64,000 bases of DNA from the NCBI GenBank assembly GCA_002338565.1, contig DDIN01000008.1, positions 170,569-234,568 of the forward strand, written 5' to 3'. Below, piece by piece: positions 40,612 through 49,999 of this stretch (position 1 is the first letter of the stretch; every line of letters starts with the position of its first letter). A program made the translations under genes and the position numbers. The notes under the pieces are model-generated. The model was not told where the DNA came from. It worked only from the letters and a program-made list of their open reading frames with translations, and made no database searches. The stretch is from Hyphomonadaceae bacterium UBA1849 (lineage in GTDB: Bacteria; Pseudomonadota; Alphaproteobacteria; Caulobacterales; Hyphomonadaceae).

Positions 40612-41763
40612 TTATTCGCTTGGGACGATCCGGTAAACACCGCCATCAATCTCATCTGTTGTGACATAGAGATACCCGTCAGGGCCCTGCACTATCTGTC
40701 GGAAGCGCGCGCCAAACTCTTCGAACAATGCTTCTTCACCTATGACCTCACCTGCCTCGTTCAGATCGACGCGCTGGACTTTTGATCCGGCCAGAGCTGC
40801 TGCGAAGAGATCACCCTTCCAGTCCGGATAGACATCACCGGTGTAAAGCTCCAGACCGCCCGGCGCGATGGATGGCACCCAGACCAGCATAGGCTGTTCC
40901 ATGCCAGGCGCTTCGGTCTGCGTTGTGATGATCGAACCGTCATAGTTCACACCATAGGTAATGGCTGGCCAGCCATAATTCGCACCGGCAATTTCGATAT
41001 TGATCTCATCGCCGCCCATCGGGCCATGTTCCATCGAGTACATGCGGCCCGTGTCTTCGTCGAAGACGATACCCTGAACGTTGCGGTGCCCGTAAGACCA
41101 GACATGCGGCAGGCCATCTACGCCATCAGCAAACGGGTTGTCGGGTGGGACCGAACCATCAGGGTTCATCCGCACAATCGTACCGAGATCGCTCATCGGG
41201 TCCTGCGCATCCTGCATATAGCGGAAGCCCTCACCCAATGTGAGGATCAACGTACCATCCGGCAGAGGAAGCATGCGCCCGCCATAGTGCGCAGGTGTTG
41301 CGCGCATATCATTGACCACGAAAATGTCGGCGCCGTCTTCAAACGTCAGACCATCTTCGCTGAGGCGCGCGCGATAAACGGCTGTACCGTTCGCTTCGGC
41401 AGAGCCTTTGGCATAGCTGACATAGACAATGCGGTTTGATGCAAAATCGAGATCAAGCACGACATCAAACATGCCGCCCTGACCGGCGACAAACGCGTCC
41501 GGTGCATTGGCAATCTCAACGCCTGACGTCGCCCCCGGAGCTACATAGCTCACACGCCCATCACGTTCAGATACAAGCATGCCGCCTTCCGGCAGGAAAG
41601 CGACGCCCCATGGCATGTCAAAACCTTCAGCGACAAGTTCAAGCTCATAGCTCGTTGCAGATGTAACGTCTTCGGTTGGCGCGGGGCCCGTGTCTTCTGC
41701 GGCGCAGGCACCCATAAGCAAAGCCAGTGTGAGCGCGCTGGTGGTCAGCAATTTATTGGACAT
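40612..41763 (-). CDS. PQQ-dependent sugar dehydrogenase-like lipoprotein
   Basis: The 383-residue protein has a lipobox (LMGAC, Cys20) and the soluble aldose dehydrogenase-like beta-propeller: MPWGVAFLPEGGMLVSERDGR, HYGGRMLPLPDGTLILTLGEG, HVWSYGHRNVQGIVFDEDTG, EHGPMGGDEINIEIAGANYG. These match the YliI/Asd group that oxidises sugars with PQQ in the periplasm. PQQ synthesis genes are not in this window. A single-gene unit. Confidence 0.9.
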   Translation of the reverse strand: MSNKLLTTSALTLALLMGACAAEDTGPAPTEDVTSATSYELELVAEGFDMPWGVAFLPEGGMLVSERDGRVSYVAPGATSGVEIANAPDAFVAGQGGMFDVVLDLDFASNRIVYVSYAKGSAEANGTAVYRARLSEDGLTFEDGADIFVVNDMRATPAHYGGRMLPLPDGTLILTLGEGFRYMQDAQDPMSDLGTIVRMNPDGSVPPDNPFADGVDGLPHVWSYGHRNVQGIVFDEDTGRMYSMEHGPMGGDEINIEIAGANYGWPAITYGVNYDGSIITTQTEAPGMEQPMLVWVPSIAPGGLELYTGDVYPDWKGDLFAAALAGSKVQRVDLNEAGEVIGEEALFEEFGARFRQIVQGPDGYLYVTTDEIDGGVYRIVPSE

Positions 41764-41950
41764 AAGAATCTCCCTTTGCGCGCAATCTAGCCCATCTTGC
41801 AGAAAAAGGGAGCGCTCCTAAATTGCAATTCCGGAGCCCTGCTCCGCACGAGGCGTTTCGTTCCTTTGCTGGTCCGGATGACGTTTCCTGACCGGCGAGA
41901 CCGTCGCCTCTTTGTCAGTGAGTGTCAGACTGGAAGGAAAGGAAACTGTT

Positions 41951-42187
41951 ATGACCAAACTCATCACGACATTCGTTTCTGCCATGGCTCTTGCCTGTGC
42001 ACCGGCCTTCGCCCAAAGCGACGCGCCTGAAGACGGCACGACGGAAAAGTCAGTTGTAGAAACTGCCATTGAGGCATCCGTGAATGCACTGGATAAAGCA
42101 GCTATTCTGGCAAAGGCCGAGCAGCAGCTTCAACAGACAGACACATCGCAAAACGAGCCTGCTGACGCTGAGAAATCGGAGGGCTAA
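41951..42187 (+). CDS. Small exported protein of unknown function
   Basis: The protein of 78 residues has a signal peptide (cleavage near AFAQS, residue 22) and a short helical acidic tail. GGAAAGGAAA lies before the ATG. It is followed 131 bp later by a second small exported protein. No family is recognised. Confidence 0.6.
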   Translation: MTKLITTFVSAMALACAPAFAQSDAPEDGTTEKSVVETAIEASVNALDKAAILAKAEQQLQQTDTSQNEPADAEKSEG

Positions 42188-42318
42188 CAGCAAGACGCGG
42201 CGCGCCGGGTCCTGCTCTGCGCGCCCGCATGCCAGATGAATTCTGCGTTATTTTCGAAACCTTGCGCGTCTCAACCCGTTCTCACGTCATCGATGAAACA
42301 AACAGAAAGGACAGCATT

Positions 42319-42834
42319 ATGAAAACGCTCATGACCTGCGCTGTCTCAGCGCTTGCTCTTTCTACTCTGCCCGCACACGCGGATGTATCAGGCCCGGAGG
42401 CTGTAGCGCAGCTCAACGAAATGCAGCTGGCTCACCTGAACGGTGAAGGCCTTGCCCATGTGGAGACAGACAGCCTTCAGGCCCGCGATACGGAAGCGCT
42501 GCTCGAACCGGTCTCTGCTATTACCAAGGATATGTTCCTGACTGCAGAGACGATCTCTGCCGAACCAGCCCCACGCCCGGACAAAGCCTCAATGGATAAT
42601 GCTGAGAGCGCGGACGCCGGAACCGATACAAAGCCCGAACCGTTTTACGAAGTGTTCGAGCCTGCGACGACACACCCTGAAATCTATTCTCTGATGGAAC
42701 AGGAAAGCCTTGTCATGACATCGTCCGAGGCGCAAAAGCCCGACCGTTTCGAAGCTGAAACCGGCTATGGCGGTATCTTTTATGAGAGCGAGGAAGACGT
42801 TGCGCGCGACGCGATCCTGACGCCGGAAGAGTAA
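42319..42834 (+). CDS. Exported protein of unknown function
   Basis: The protein of 171 residues has a signal peptide (MKTLMTCAVSALALSTLPAHA, cut near residue 21) and a largely acidic, probably flexible mature part. The ATG at 42319 follows an AGAAAGGA ribosome site; the upstream frame from 42229 is not supported. I see no domain. It may be an exported binding or structural protein. Confidence 0.6.
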   Translation: MKTLMTCAVSALALSTLPAHADVSGPEAVAQLNEMQLAHLNGEGLAHVETDSLQARDTEALLEPVSAITKDMFLTAETISAEPAPRPDKASMDNAESADAGTDTKPEPFYEVFEPATTHPEIYSLMEQESLVMTSSEAQKPDRFEAETGYGGIFYESEEDVARDAILTPEE

Positions 42835-42848
42835 CACTCTCAGAAACG

Positions 42849-42875
42849 AAAAAGGGGGAAGCAGTTGCTTCCCCC
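42849..42875 (-). terminator. Terminator of the TonB receptor gene
   Basis: GGGGGAAGCA (42854-42863) pairs with TGCTTCCCCC (42866-42875). On the minus strand the stem runs into five T. Confidence 0.8.
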
Positions 42876-42927
42876 CTCCCCGTAGGAGCGCCGTTATCTT
42901 CAGCGCTTTCCCCCCTAGCTCAAACCT

Positions 42928-45780
42928 CTACCAGGTCCGCGCGACGGTAATACCGTATGTGCGTGGTTCTGTGAGAAACACGTTAGTGAACAGACCGGAC
43001 GAGTCATCGGTCAGGTAGCTACCTGTAATGACTTCTTCGTCCATCACGTTCTTGCCGAACAGCTCAACGTAAACACCCATGTCATCATTGGTGAAACGTA
43101 CGGACAAATTCACGTTGTCCCAGCTGTCCAGACGGTCGTGACCGGTATTCCAGACGCGAGAGAATGTCTCGCCCTGGTAATAATAGTCACCGCGGAAGCT
43201 GGCATCCCAACCCTGGAAAATATCATCCACGATGTATTCGCCGCTGATATTCAGGGTCATGTCAGGTGTGCCCGGCAGCTCGTTGCCGGAGAGGTCCGCT
43301 TCGAAGCCCTCAAACGGTGTGAAGGCACCAGCTGGCAGCAGCGGGTTGAACACGCCCTCCAGGCCGACAAAGCTGCCAAGGCAGAGGCCGCCCGTTGAGC
43401 CCGGTGCCAGTGCACCTGCCTGAATAGCGCCGAGAATGGTCGCATAACCAGCCGCAGACACCACACAGTTAGAGTATGTCTGCGGATTTTTGATCACGAC
43501 GAAATTCTGGTCGCCATTGGTGCGGTTCAGAACGTCAATCGCTGAAGAATTCTGGATTTCTGTATCGAGAAGACCGAGGTTTGCCGCCAGGATAAAGTTA
43601 TCCGTGACATTCCACATTGTCTCAAGTTCGAAACCCTGAATTTCAGCATCGATGTTGAAGTTCGCAGATGTCCGGTTGACGATCTGCGTCATCTGATAAC
43701 CCTCATAGTCATAATAGAAGGCTGTCGCGTTCAGCTGCAGCGCCCCATCCATGAGGGTGTTCTTCGTGCCGATCTCGTAAGAGTTCACGAACTCCGGATC
43801 GAAGACTTGCGGGAATGCGCTCTGGTTTCCGGATGGCTGAGGCGGGTTGATGCCGCCGCCCTTATAGCCGCGGGAATAGAAGGCATAGATCAGCGTATCA
43901 TCTGTGAAGTCGAAGTCAGGTGACCAGTCGAGACCGATACGGCCCGTCACTTCTTCAAACTCACGTACGTAGATGCCATCCGGCTCTTCTGCAGTTGGTG
44001 TTGGCTCGAACGGGTCGGAGATCACAGTTGTAGGCGTAAAGAAGTACTGCGCGATGTTTTCCTGCGTCTTCTCATCACTTGTGTAGCGAAGCCCGACTGT
44101 CAGCTGGAGATTATCCATCAGGTCGATATAGCTCTCACCGAACACAGCAAACGAGCTGAGGTCATATGGCGAAATAGAGCGGTAATAGTTGCGACCTGTC
44201 GCATCCAGATTGCTCAGAACCGAACCCTGACCATCGCCGGACGTATCAAGCGGTGTCGGACCACCGAAGACCGCGCCGCCAAGTGCGTTGTTCAGCTGGG
44301 CAACCGCGCTCAGAGAGTTGGAGAACACGTAATAGCTTGCCGGAATTGTTTCGGCTTCGTTTGCCTCGAAGTCCACCATGATGGCGCCGAGGTTAAAGTT
44401 GAAACGGCCATCAAAATCAGACTGCAAACGCAGCTCGTGTGTTGTCTGAGACGTCTCGCTACCTGACAAGTCATAGCTGCGAAGAGAATTCGCAACACCA
44501 AGCTGCGGGTCCGTAACCGTGCCGCCCGGGAAGAGCGTCTGGTAGAGGAACTCCGCTGTCAGCGGATCACCGACCAGATTCACAAGGCCAAAGCCTGCAT
44601 TCGTGTTGTAATCGATCGAAGGAATGAGCTTGTTATAGTCTTCTTCCGAAACGATATTCGACTCGTTATGGCTACCCAGATAGGTCAGCGTCAGGCTATC
44701 CGAGAGGTCATACTCCGCCTGCCATGTATAAAGCGTCTGATCGGCGCGATAGTCAGGGTCGATGAAGGACTCAATCTCACGCAGATTAGGGTTGAGCGGA
44801 TCGGTTGCCGCATTCCCGTTCAGAAGGCCTGCTGTAATCGCAAGACCACCACCAAGCGAGGCAGCTGTATTCAGACGATCATATGACTCGCTGAGCGGCG
44901 CTTCCTGACAGCCAATAGATGTATAAATCTGATCGGCCTGACCAATTGGAATGCCCGCATAGGACGTCATGAACGGGTCCTGATCGCAGAGCTGTTTGCC
45001 CGAACGCAGACGCGTATCGTCCTCTACGAAATTCTCATACATGAAATAGCCGCGCAGACTGTCAGTCGGTTCCCAGGCAAGCGTTGCACGAATGGAGTTG
45101 ATGTCACGGTCGTCAATATCATTCCCAGTCACCGTGTTGGTGGCAAAACCGTCCCGCTCAAGGTGCGCCCCCGCGACCCGAAGCGCTGCTGTCTCGCCGA
45201 TCGGAATGTTGATCATGCCTTCAGCGCGCAGCGTCGCATAATTGCCCATCGTCACCTGAAGATGGCCCTGCCATTCTTCGAGCACTGGTTTCGCCGTGAT
45301 CACATTCACAACGCCGCCCGTCGCGTTCCGCCCATAGAGCGTGCCCTGCGGGCCACGAAGTGTCTCCACGCGCTCCACGTCATAGAATTCAGATTCAAAA
45401 AGACGGTTCGCAGTGAGCGGCACATCGTTCTGGTGAACGCCCACACCGCTATCGCCGGATGTCGCCACAAGGTCAGAACCAACACCGCGAATACGGAAGT
45501 TTGCGCCTGTGAAATTGCCTTTGGTGAAGGTCACGTTCGGAATGGTTCGAACAAGGTCCGGACCACCGGCAAGCTGAAGCCTGTCCAGCGCCTCTTCGTT
45601 AAAAGCCGAAACGGCGATCGGAACGTCCTGAATGGATTCTGCTGTTTTCTGGGTAGTCACCGTGATCGTCTGATAGCGACGTTCACTTTCCTGCGCTGTT
45701 GCTGTCCCCGCAACTGATGTATACGCGAATACTGAAGCGCCTAAAAAAAGCGCGCACTTTACCTGTGATCTGAGACTCAT
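42928..45780 (-). CDS. TonB-dependent receptor
   Basis: The 950-residue protein has a signal peptide (cleavage near ATAQES, residue 30), a TonB box-like ITVTTQK, the plug domain (IPNVTFTKGNFTGANFRIRG, VERVETLRGPQGTLYGRNAT), and a long 22-strand barrel that ends in TYGITVARTW with a terminal aromatic Trp. The group is the CirA/FepA-like or sugar-type receptor; the cargo is not told by sequence. It is divergent from queC. Confidence 0.95.
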   Translation of the reverse strand: MSLRSQVKCALFLGASVFAYTSVAGTATAQESERRYQTITVTTQKTAESIQDVPIAVSAFNEEALDRLQLAGGPDLVRTIPNVTFTKGNFTGANFRIRGVGSDLVATSGDSGVGVHQNDVPLTANRLFESEFYDVERVETLRGPQGTLYGRNATGGVVNVITAKPVLEEWQGHLQVTMGNYATLRAEGMINIPIGETAALRVAGAHLERDGFATNTVTGNDIDDRDINSIRATLAWEPTDSLRGYFMYENFVEDDTRLRSGKQLCDQDPFMTSYAGIPIGQADQIYTSIGCQEAPLSESYDRLNTAASLGGGLAITAGLLNGNAATDPLNPNLREIESFIDPDYRADQTLYTWQAEYDLSDSLTLTYLGSHNESNIVSEEDYNKLIPSIDYNTNAGFGLVNLVGDPLTAEFLYQTLFPGGTVTDPQLGVANSLRSYDLSGSETSQTTHELRLQSDFDGRFNFNLGAIMVDFEANEAETIPASYYVFSNSLSAVAQLNNALGGAVFGGPTPLDTSGDGQGSVLSNLDATGRNYYRSISPYDLSSFAVFGESYIDLMDNLQLTVGLRYTSDEKTQENIAQYFFTPTTVISDPFEPTPTAEEPDGIYVREFEEVTGRIGLDWSPDFDFTDDTLIYAFYSRGYKGGGINPPQPSGNQSAFPQVFDPEFVNSYEIGTKNTLMDGALQLNATAFYYDYEGYQMTQIVNRTSANFNIDAEIQGFELETMWNVTDNFILAANLGLLDTEIQNSSAIDVLNRTNGDQNFVVIKNPQTYSNCVVSAAGYATILGAIQAGALAPGSTGGLCLGSFVGLEGVFNPLLPAGAFTPFEGFEADLSGNELPGTPDMTLNISGEYIVDDIFQGWDASFRGDYYYQGETFSRVWNTGHDRLDSWDNVNLSVRFTNDDMGVYVELFGKNVMDEEVITGSYLTDDSSGLFTNVFLTEPRTYGITVARTW

Positions 45781-46008
45781 GCCTGATCTCCTCCCTAATC
45801 ATGTGTCGCCCTCATTTATTTTTAGTCGGGGCAACTACAGTGCCTGCGAAGTTGCCAACGCAGACGAGATAAAGACAGACAACGCCCAACTCACAAAAAT
45901 GTCAATGAAGGCAAAGTTAACGCGAACGAGAACTTCAACTGTCGAAAATCCAGTTAAAGAGACATACCCGCTTCCTTTCCGTAACCCTCCAGCCAACACG
46001 GTGTTTTC

Positions 46009-46737
46009 ATGACCCAGTCAGCCGCAGTCGTTTTGTTTTCCGGTGGACAGGACTCCACTGTTTGCCTTGCCTGGGCGCTCAAGAATTTTAACCATGTTTC
46101 GACAGTCGGCTTCGATTACGGCCAGCGCCATCGAATCGAACTGGAGTGTCGCCAGCATGTTCTGAAGGCGATGCGAGACTGCGATACGGTGGAAACCGGC
46201 CATCTGGGCGATGACGCCCTTCTGGACCTTGGCGTCCTCGGCCAGATTTCAGAGACGTCGCTCACCAGCGAGGCTGAAATCACCATGTCCGAACAGGGCC
46301 TGCCGTCCACCTTTGTGCCGGGCAGGAACCTTATCTTCCTCACGCTGGCGAGCGCTGTGGCGTGGCGCCGGAATGCAGACATTCTTGTCGGCGGTATGTG
46401 TGAAACAGATTACTCCGGATATCCTGATTGCCGCCGCACAACACTGGACGCACAACAACAGGCCCTAGCGCTCGGCATGGAGCGGGATTTCCGCGTCGAC
46501 ACACCCCTCATGTACAAAACAAAAGCCGATACATTTGCCATGGCCAAAGCGCTGGGCGGAAATGACCTGGTCGAGCTTATTGTCGAACATACTCATACCT
46601 GTTATCTGGGCGACCGCTCGGCGCGGCATGACTGGGGCTATGGATGTGGAACCTGTCCAGCCTGTGAACTGCGCGCCAATGGATGGGATGTCTGGCAGGC
46701 TGCCGGATGCCCGGAAGATACGACAGGCCTCGCCTGA
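46009..46737 (+). CDS. queC: 7-cyano-7-deazaguanine synthase QueC
   Basis: The 242-residue enzyme makes preQ0 from 7-carboxy-7-deazaguanine with ATP and ammonia in queuosine synthesis. It has the PP-loop LFSGGQDSTVCLAWAL, then FDYGQRHRIEL, VGGMCETDYSGYPDCR, and the zinc site near the end (HTCYLGD, YGCGTCPACELR). No preQ1 riboswitch is seen in its 228-bp upstream region. It sits 24 bp before queD. Confidence 0.97.
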   Translation: MTQSAAVVLFSGGQDSTVCLAWALKNFNHVSTVGFDYGQRHRIELECRQHVLKAMRDCDTVETGHLGDDALLDLGVLGQISETSLTSEAEITMSEQGLPSTFVPGRNLIFLTLASAVAWRRNADILVGGMCETDYSGYPDCRRTTLDAQQQALALGMERDFRVDTPLMYKTKADTFAMAKALGGNDLVELIVEHTHTCYLGDRSARHDWGYGCGTCPACELRANGWDVWQAAGCPEDTTGLA

Positions 46738-46761
46738 CAGACTGCAAACTGGATTAAAGAC

Positions 46762-47199
46762 GTGACGTCGAACCCAACCAAGCCGGTAACTGACACCGGC
46801 GCCGCAAAGCCAAGCCTTGCCGGGCGCACTTTCGAAGTGACGCGCGCAGGTAATTTTGAAGCGGCTCACCATCTCGCGCCAAAGGATCCTGACCATCCTT
46901 ATGGCAAGCTGCACGGACACTCATTCCGTGTCGAGATCGGTGTATCTGGTGTTGTGAAACAGGGTGAAGACTGGGTCGCCGACTTTGCCCAGCTAGGCGA
47001 CGTGCTGGCGAAAGTCACAGGCGAGCTGGATCACTCTTACCTGAATGAGATTCGGGGTCTGGAACTTCCAACGCTTGAGCGTCTGTGTGTCTGGATTGCA
47101 GAGCGTGTTGCAGAAGACCTGCCGCGCCTGACGCGCGTGAGTGTGTCCCGACCAAGCCTCTCCGAGACATGCACGTTGAGGCTCGACGGGGAAAGCTAA
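46762..47199 (+). CDS. queD: 6-carboxy-5,6,7,8-tetrahydropterin synthase (QueD), altered active site
   Basis: The 145-residue protein of the PTPS fold follows queC. Zinc ligands are in FEAAHHLA and LHGHSF, and the LDHSYLN (Asp-His) and SETCTL (Glu) parts of the active site are kept. The catalytic Cys expected just before the LHGH motif (E. coli Cys27 in CGRLHGH) is Tyr here (PYGKLHGH). This may mean a changed reaction or another Cys used. The start is GTG at 46762. Confidence 0.85.
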   Translation: MTSNPTKPVTDTGAAKPSLAGRTFEVTRAGNFEAAHHLAPKDPDHPYGKLHGHSFRVEIGVSGVVKQGEDWVADFAQLGDVLAKVTGELDHSYLNEIRGLELPTLERLCVWIAERVAEDLPRLTRVSVSRPSLSETCTLRLDGES

Positions 47200-47205
47200 G
47201 CGGGC

Positions 47206-47709
47206 TTAGCGACCAACTTCATCAGTAGACGAAGCGCTCATCGCTTCCTCAGTCGTATCGACGAAACGAGTCGCGAAACGGCTGAATGCGCGGCGTGCGT
47301 CAGACCATGTCGCGCGGCCAACTGAATCAGTGATGTCATGGCTGAAATAGTCGTACTCTTCAGACGCGATCAGCTCACCTGACAGGCTGAAGACTTCGCC
47401 AGTCATTTCGGCGCCGCCAATGCTGATGCTCTCGAAAGACAGAGACTGTTCAGTCATTTGCTCGAAGGTTGGCCGGTTCGGGCGCGCATCCTCGATCACG
47501 ACATTCACGTCGCCAACCGAGCTCAGGATCGGCGCGAATTCGCGCATCAGATCTTCGGTCAGTTCATCGACCAGACGTTCGCGCTCACGCTCGCCATAAT
47601 CGTCGGCGATTTTTTCGTTGAGCTCTTCGGAGAATGAGATGTGAATTTCGCCGGCCTGAGCGATGGGCGCAAGTGCGAGCGCTGCAGCAGCCAGAAGAAT
47701 ATGTTTCAT
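47206..47709 (-). CDS. Exported protein of unknown function
   Basis: The 167-residue protein has a signal peptide (cleavage near AQAGE, residue 19). The mature part is acidic with EELNEKIADDYGERERERLV and RPNRPTFEQM segments and no Cys. It is convergent with queD (6-bp gap). No family recognised. Confidence 0.65.
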   Translation of the reverse strand: MKHILLAAAALALAPIAQAGEIHISFSEELNEKIADDYGERERERLVDELTEDLMREFAPILSSVGDVNVVIEDARPNRPTFEQMTEQSLSFESISIGGAEMTGEVFSLSGELIASEEYDYFSHDITDSVGRATWSDARRAFSRFATRFVDTTEEAMSASSTDEVGR

Positions 47710-47817
47710 GGGTCCTACCTCCTCCTAAAGTCATCGGGGACGCCCCATCATGCCATGATCGGGCGCATTTACCTAATGACGAAGATTTCACCTGAGGAGA
47801 GGCAGGCCGGTAGAGAG

Positions 47818-48015
47818 CTAGTCGCGGTCGCGCTCACGCTCTTCTTCGCTGGTGGTAACAAGATCAACGCTCGTACCGATAACCGCGCCCGTGATTTCTA
47901 CACCTGCTTCCACCGTTTCAGCCGCTAGACCGACCGCAGTCGTCGCGATGCATCCAGAAAGAGAGAACGCAGCCATTGCTGCCAGAGTTACGCGCAGAGC
48001 CGTTTTCTGTGCCAT
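47818..48015 (-). CDS. Small lipoprotein of unknown function
   Basis: The 65-residue protein has a clear lipobox (LSGC, Cys22) and then a short Val/Ala/Thr-rich repeat-like stretch (TAVGLAAETVEAGVEITGAV) before a charged end. Such tiny lipoproteins are common in this group. The role is unknown. Confidence 0.7.
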   Translation of the reverse strand: MAQKTALRVTLAAMAAFSLSGCIATTAVGLAAETVEAGVEITGAVIGTSVDLVTTSEEERERDRD

Positions 48016-48122
48016 TTGATCAAACCTTATCCAACTGCGCTGAGTTAACCATGCCTCACCGCATCACCTCAAGTTACGGTTACATCCGGCGGGTTAAGAA
48101 CAAATGAGCTGTGGCATTCATG

Positions 48123-48986
48123 TCAAAGCGGAATAACGCGCGCCGGCGTTGGCTTGCCGAGCGCCTTCGGCAACACACCAACATCAAACTCCGACGGTTC
48201 AGAGAAATCATGTGCGTCGAACACCGGAGCAAAGACCGTCATTTCATTAAAGAGCATCTTCTGCACCGGCTTGAGACCGCCCACCGCGTCCCGGGCCAGA
48301 AGCACCGTCAGAAAATCACCAAAGCCGTTCGGCACATGCTCACCATTGGCCCGCGCATGACCAGACCAGAAAGCACCTTGTTCAGACACCCCGAGAAGCC
48401 CGATCTCTTCGCGCTGCTCCACAGAGCTCACGAACTGCAAGCCAGACAGCCTGCCGTCTCCGGCAAGTTGCGATTTAATGGCGCCTGCCTCGCGTGCCGC
48501 TGCGGGTATCGTATCAACGCGCCCTTTTCGACGTTCGATCTCCCAGAACTCCCACGCATTGGATTTGATAATATCGGCCAGAGGCAGAAGCTCGCTCACA
48601 ATGGCGGCAGCCACGTCCTCTTTCACATAGAGGCCTTTGGCAAAATCGCCCATAACAGCGTCGACGATCACTGGCGTGCCATCGGTTTTATGGGCCGCGA
48701 TGAGACGCACCGCTTCGCTGACCTGCGCCGCGCTGGCGAAATAGCCTGTCACAATGCAATCAGCATTCTCGATCACGCGGTTAGCCACCAGCCCTTCGGC
48801 CATGCCTGAGAACATCTCATCGGTTACAGCGCCGCCACCTGGCGCGCCCCAGCCCGGATGCCGCCCGAGCATAGTCGTTGGCAGCAAGGACAGCTCACAA
48901 CCGAGCAGCGGCAACACCTTCATCGCGAGGCTGCCGCCGACATTCGATCCGGCCACAAAAGAAGAGATCATAAACACGCGTTTCAT
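48123..48986 (-). CDS. Pyridoxal kinase-like protein (PdxY/ribokinase family)
   Basis: The 287-residue protein resembles pyridoxal kinase in layout: ISSFVAGSNVGGSLAMKVLPLLG, an N-terminal substrate region, GYFASAAQVSEAVRLI, VIVDAVMGDFAKGLYV and the anion-hole end NGFGDFLTVLL. In true PdxY the motif is DPVMGD and GxGD; here Pro is Ala and the late motif is FGD, so specificity may be shifted. It would phosphorylate a B6 vitamer in the cytoplasm. A single gene. Confidence 0.7.
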   Translation of the reverse strand: MKRVFMISSFVAGSNVGGSLAMKVLPLLGCELSLLPTTMLGRHPGWGAPGGGAVTDEMFSGMAEGLVANRVIENADCIVTGYFASAAQVSEAVRLIAAHKTDGTPVIVDAVMGDFAKGLYVKEDVAAAIVSELLPLADIIKSNAWEFWEIERRKGRVDTIPAAAREAGAIKSQLAGDGRLSGLQFVSSVEQREEIGLLGVSEQGAFWSGHARANGEHVPNGFGDFLTVLLARDAVGGLKPVQKMLFNEMTVFAPVFDAHDFSEPSEFDVGVLPKALGKPTPARVIPL

Positions 48987-49105
48987 CGCGGCAGAATGGC
49001 CTGCTTACAACGCGCTTCCAAGTCTCTATCGCGTGAGGTGATTGAAATCTTTGCTGCAATGCGGCACAGACAATGCGAAAACAAGACATCGGGGAATATA
49101 CGCAC

Positions 49106-49993
49106 ATGACAAGTTCAGCTCACCGCCCACGCCGTTCGGTTCTCTACATGCCGGGTGCAAACACACGTGCACTGGAGAAAGCCAAGGCGCTTCCAGCCGA
49201 CTCGCTCATCTTCGACCTTGAAGATGCCGTTGCGCCGGACGCCAAAGAAGAAGCGCGCGCAAATGTATGCGCTGCAGCAAAAGCAGGCGGCTATGGCCAG
49301 CGCGAAATCTGCATTCGCATTAATGGCCTCGACACGGAATGGGGCCTTGATGACCTGAAAGCCGCTGTTGAAGCTGGCCCTGACGCCATCCTCGCTCCGA
49401 AAGTCATTGATGGCGGCGATATTGACCGCCTCGACGACGCAATGACACGCGCTGGCGCCCCAGCTGACATGCAGCTCTGGGTCATGATTGAGATGCCAAA
49501 AGCTATCCTGCAAATTCAGGATATTGCCGAAGCCGTTGGCCGCACACGCCTGACAACCTTCGTCATGGGCACGAACGACCTTGCTAAAGAGCTTCGCGCA
49601 TCTGCCAAGCCGAACCGTCAGCTGGCGTTCGGCACGGCCCTCTCCATGTCCATGCTCGCCGCGCGCGCTTACGACATCGTCGCGATTGATGGCGTGTTCA
49701 ACGACATTAAAGACGAGCACGGCCTGCGCGCGGAATGCGAAGAAGGCGCTGCTATGGGCTTTGATGGCAAAACCCTCATTCACCCGTCGCAGGTCGAAAC
49801 GGCAAACGAAGTCTTCGCGCCGTCACCGGCAGAAGTCGAACAGGCTCACGCGGTCATCGCGGCCTTCGCCGACCCTGAAAATGCGGGCAAAGGCGTGCTT
49901 AAAGTGAATGGCAAAATGACCGAACTTCTGCACCTTGAAGAAGCCAAACGCATCGTTGCCGTGTCCGAAGCCATCGAAGCAATGGCTGAGTAA
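49106..49993 (+). CDS. Malyl-CoA thioesterase/lyase-like enzyme (CitE/Mcl2 type)
   Basis: The protein of 295 residues belongs to the HpcH/HpaI-CitE family. It has RRSVLYMPGANTRALEKA, FDLEDAVAPDAKEEAR, IRINGLDTEWG, VMIEMPKAIL, FVMGTNDLAKELRA and FDGKTLIHPSQV, with the Glu and Asp of the metal site. The closest form I recall is (3S)-malyl-CoA thioesterase (Mcl2) of Rhodobacter, used with the ethylmalonyl-CoA pathway; CitE-like lyase is the alternative. The ATG at 49106 follows GGGGA by 10 nt. A mesaconyl-CoA hydratase gene lies 10 kb away. Confidence 0.8.
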   Translation: MTSSAHRPRRSVLYMPGANTRALEKAKALPADSLIFDLEDAVAPDAKEEARANVCAAAKAGGYGQREICIRINGLDTEWGLDDLKAAVEAGPDAILAPKVIDGGDIDRLDDAMTRAGAPADMQLWVMIEMPKAILQIQDIAEAVGRTRLTTFVMGTNDLAKELRASAKPNRQLAFGTALSMSMLAARAYDIVAIDGVFNDIKDEHGLRAECEEGAAMGFDGKTLIHPSQVETANEVFAPSPAEVEQAHAVIAAFADPENAGKGVLKVNGKMTELLHLEEAKRIVAVSEAIEAMAE

Positions 49994-49999
49994 GCAGTA

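Noticed and set aside
45781..46008. preQ1 riboswitch before queC
   Set aside because: I looked for the C-rich and A-rich parts of preQ1 motifs and did not find them.
45779..46012. 77-codon frame between the TonB receptor and queC
   Set aside because: It begins inside the receptor start, lacks a ribosome site and has no recognisable features.
48111..48809. 232-codon plus-strand frame opposite the pyridoxal kinase-like gene
   Set aside because: It is the reverse of a gene with clear kinase motifs and has no domain of its own.
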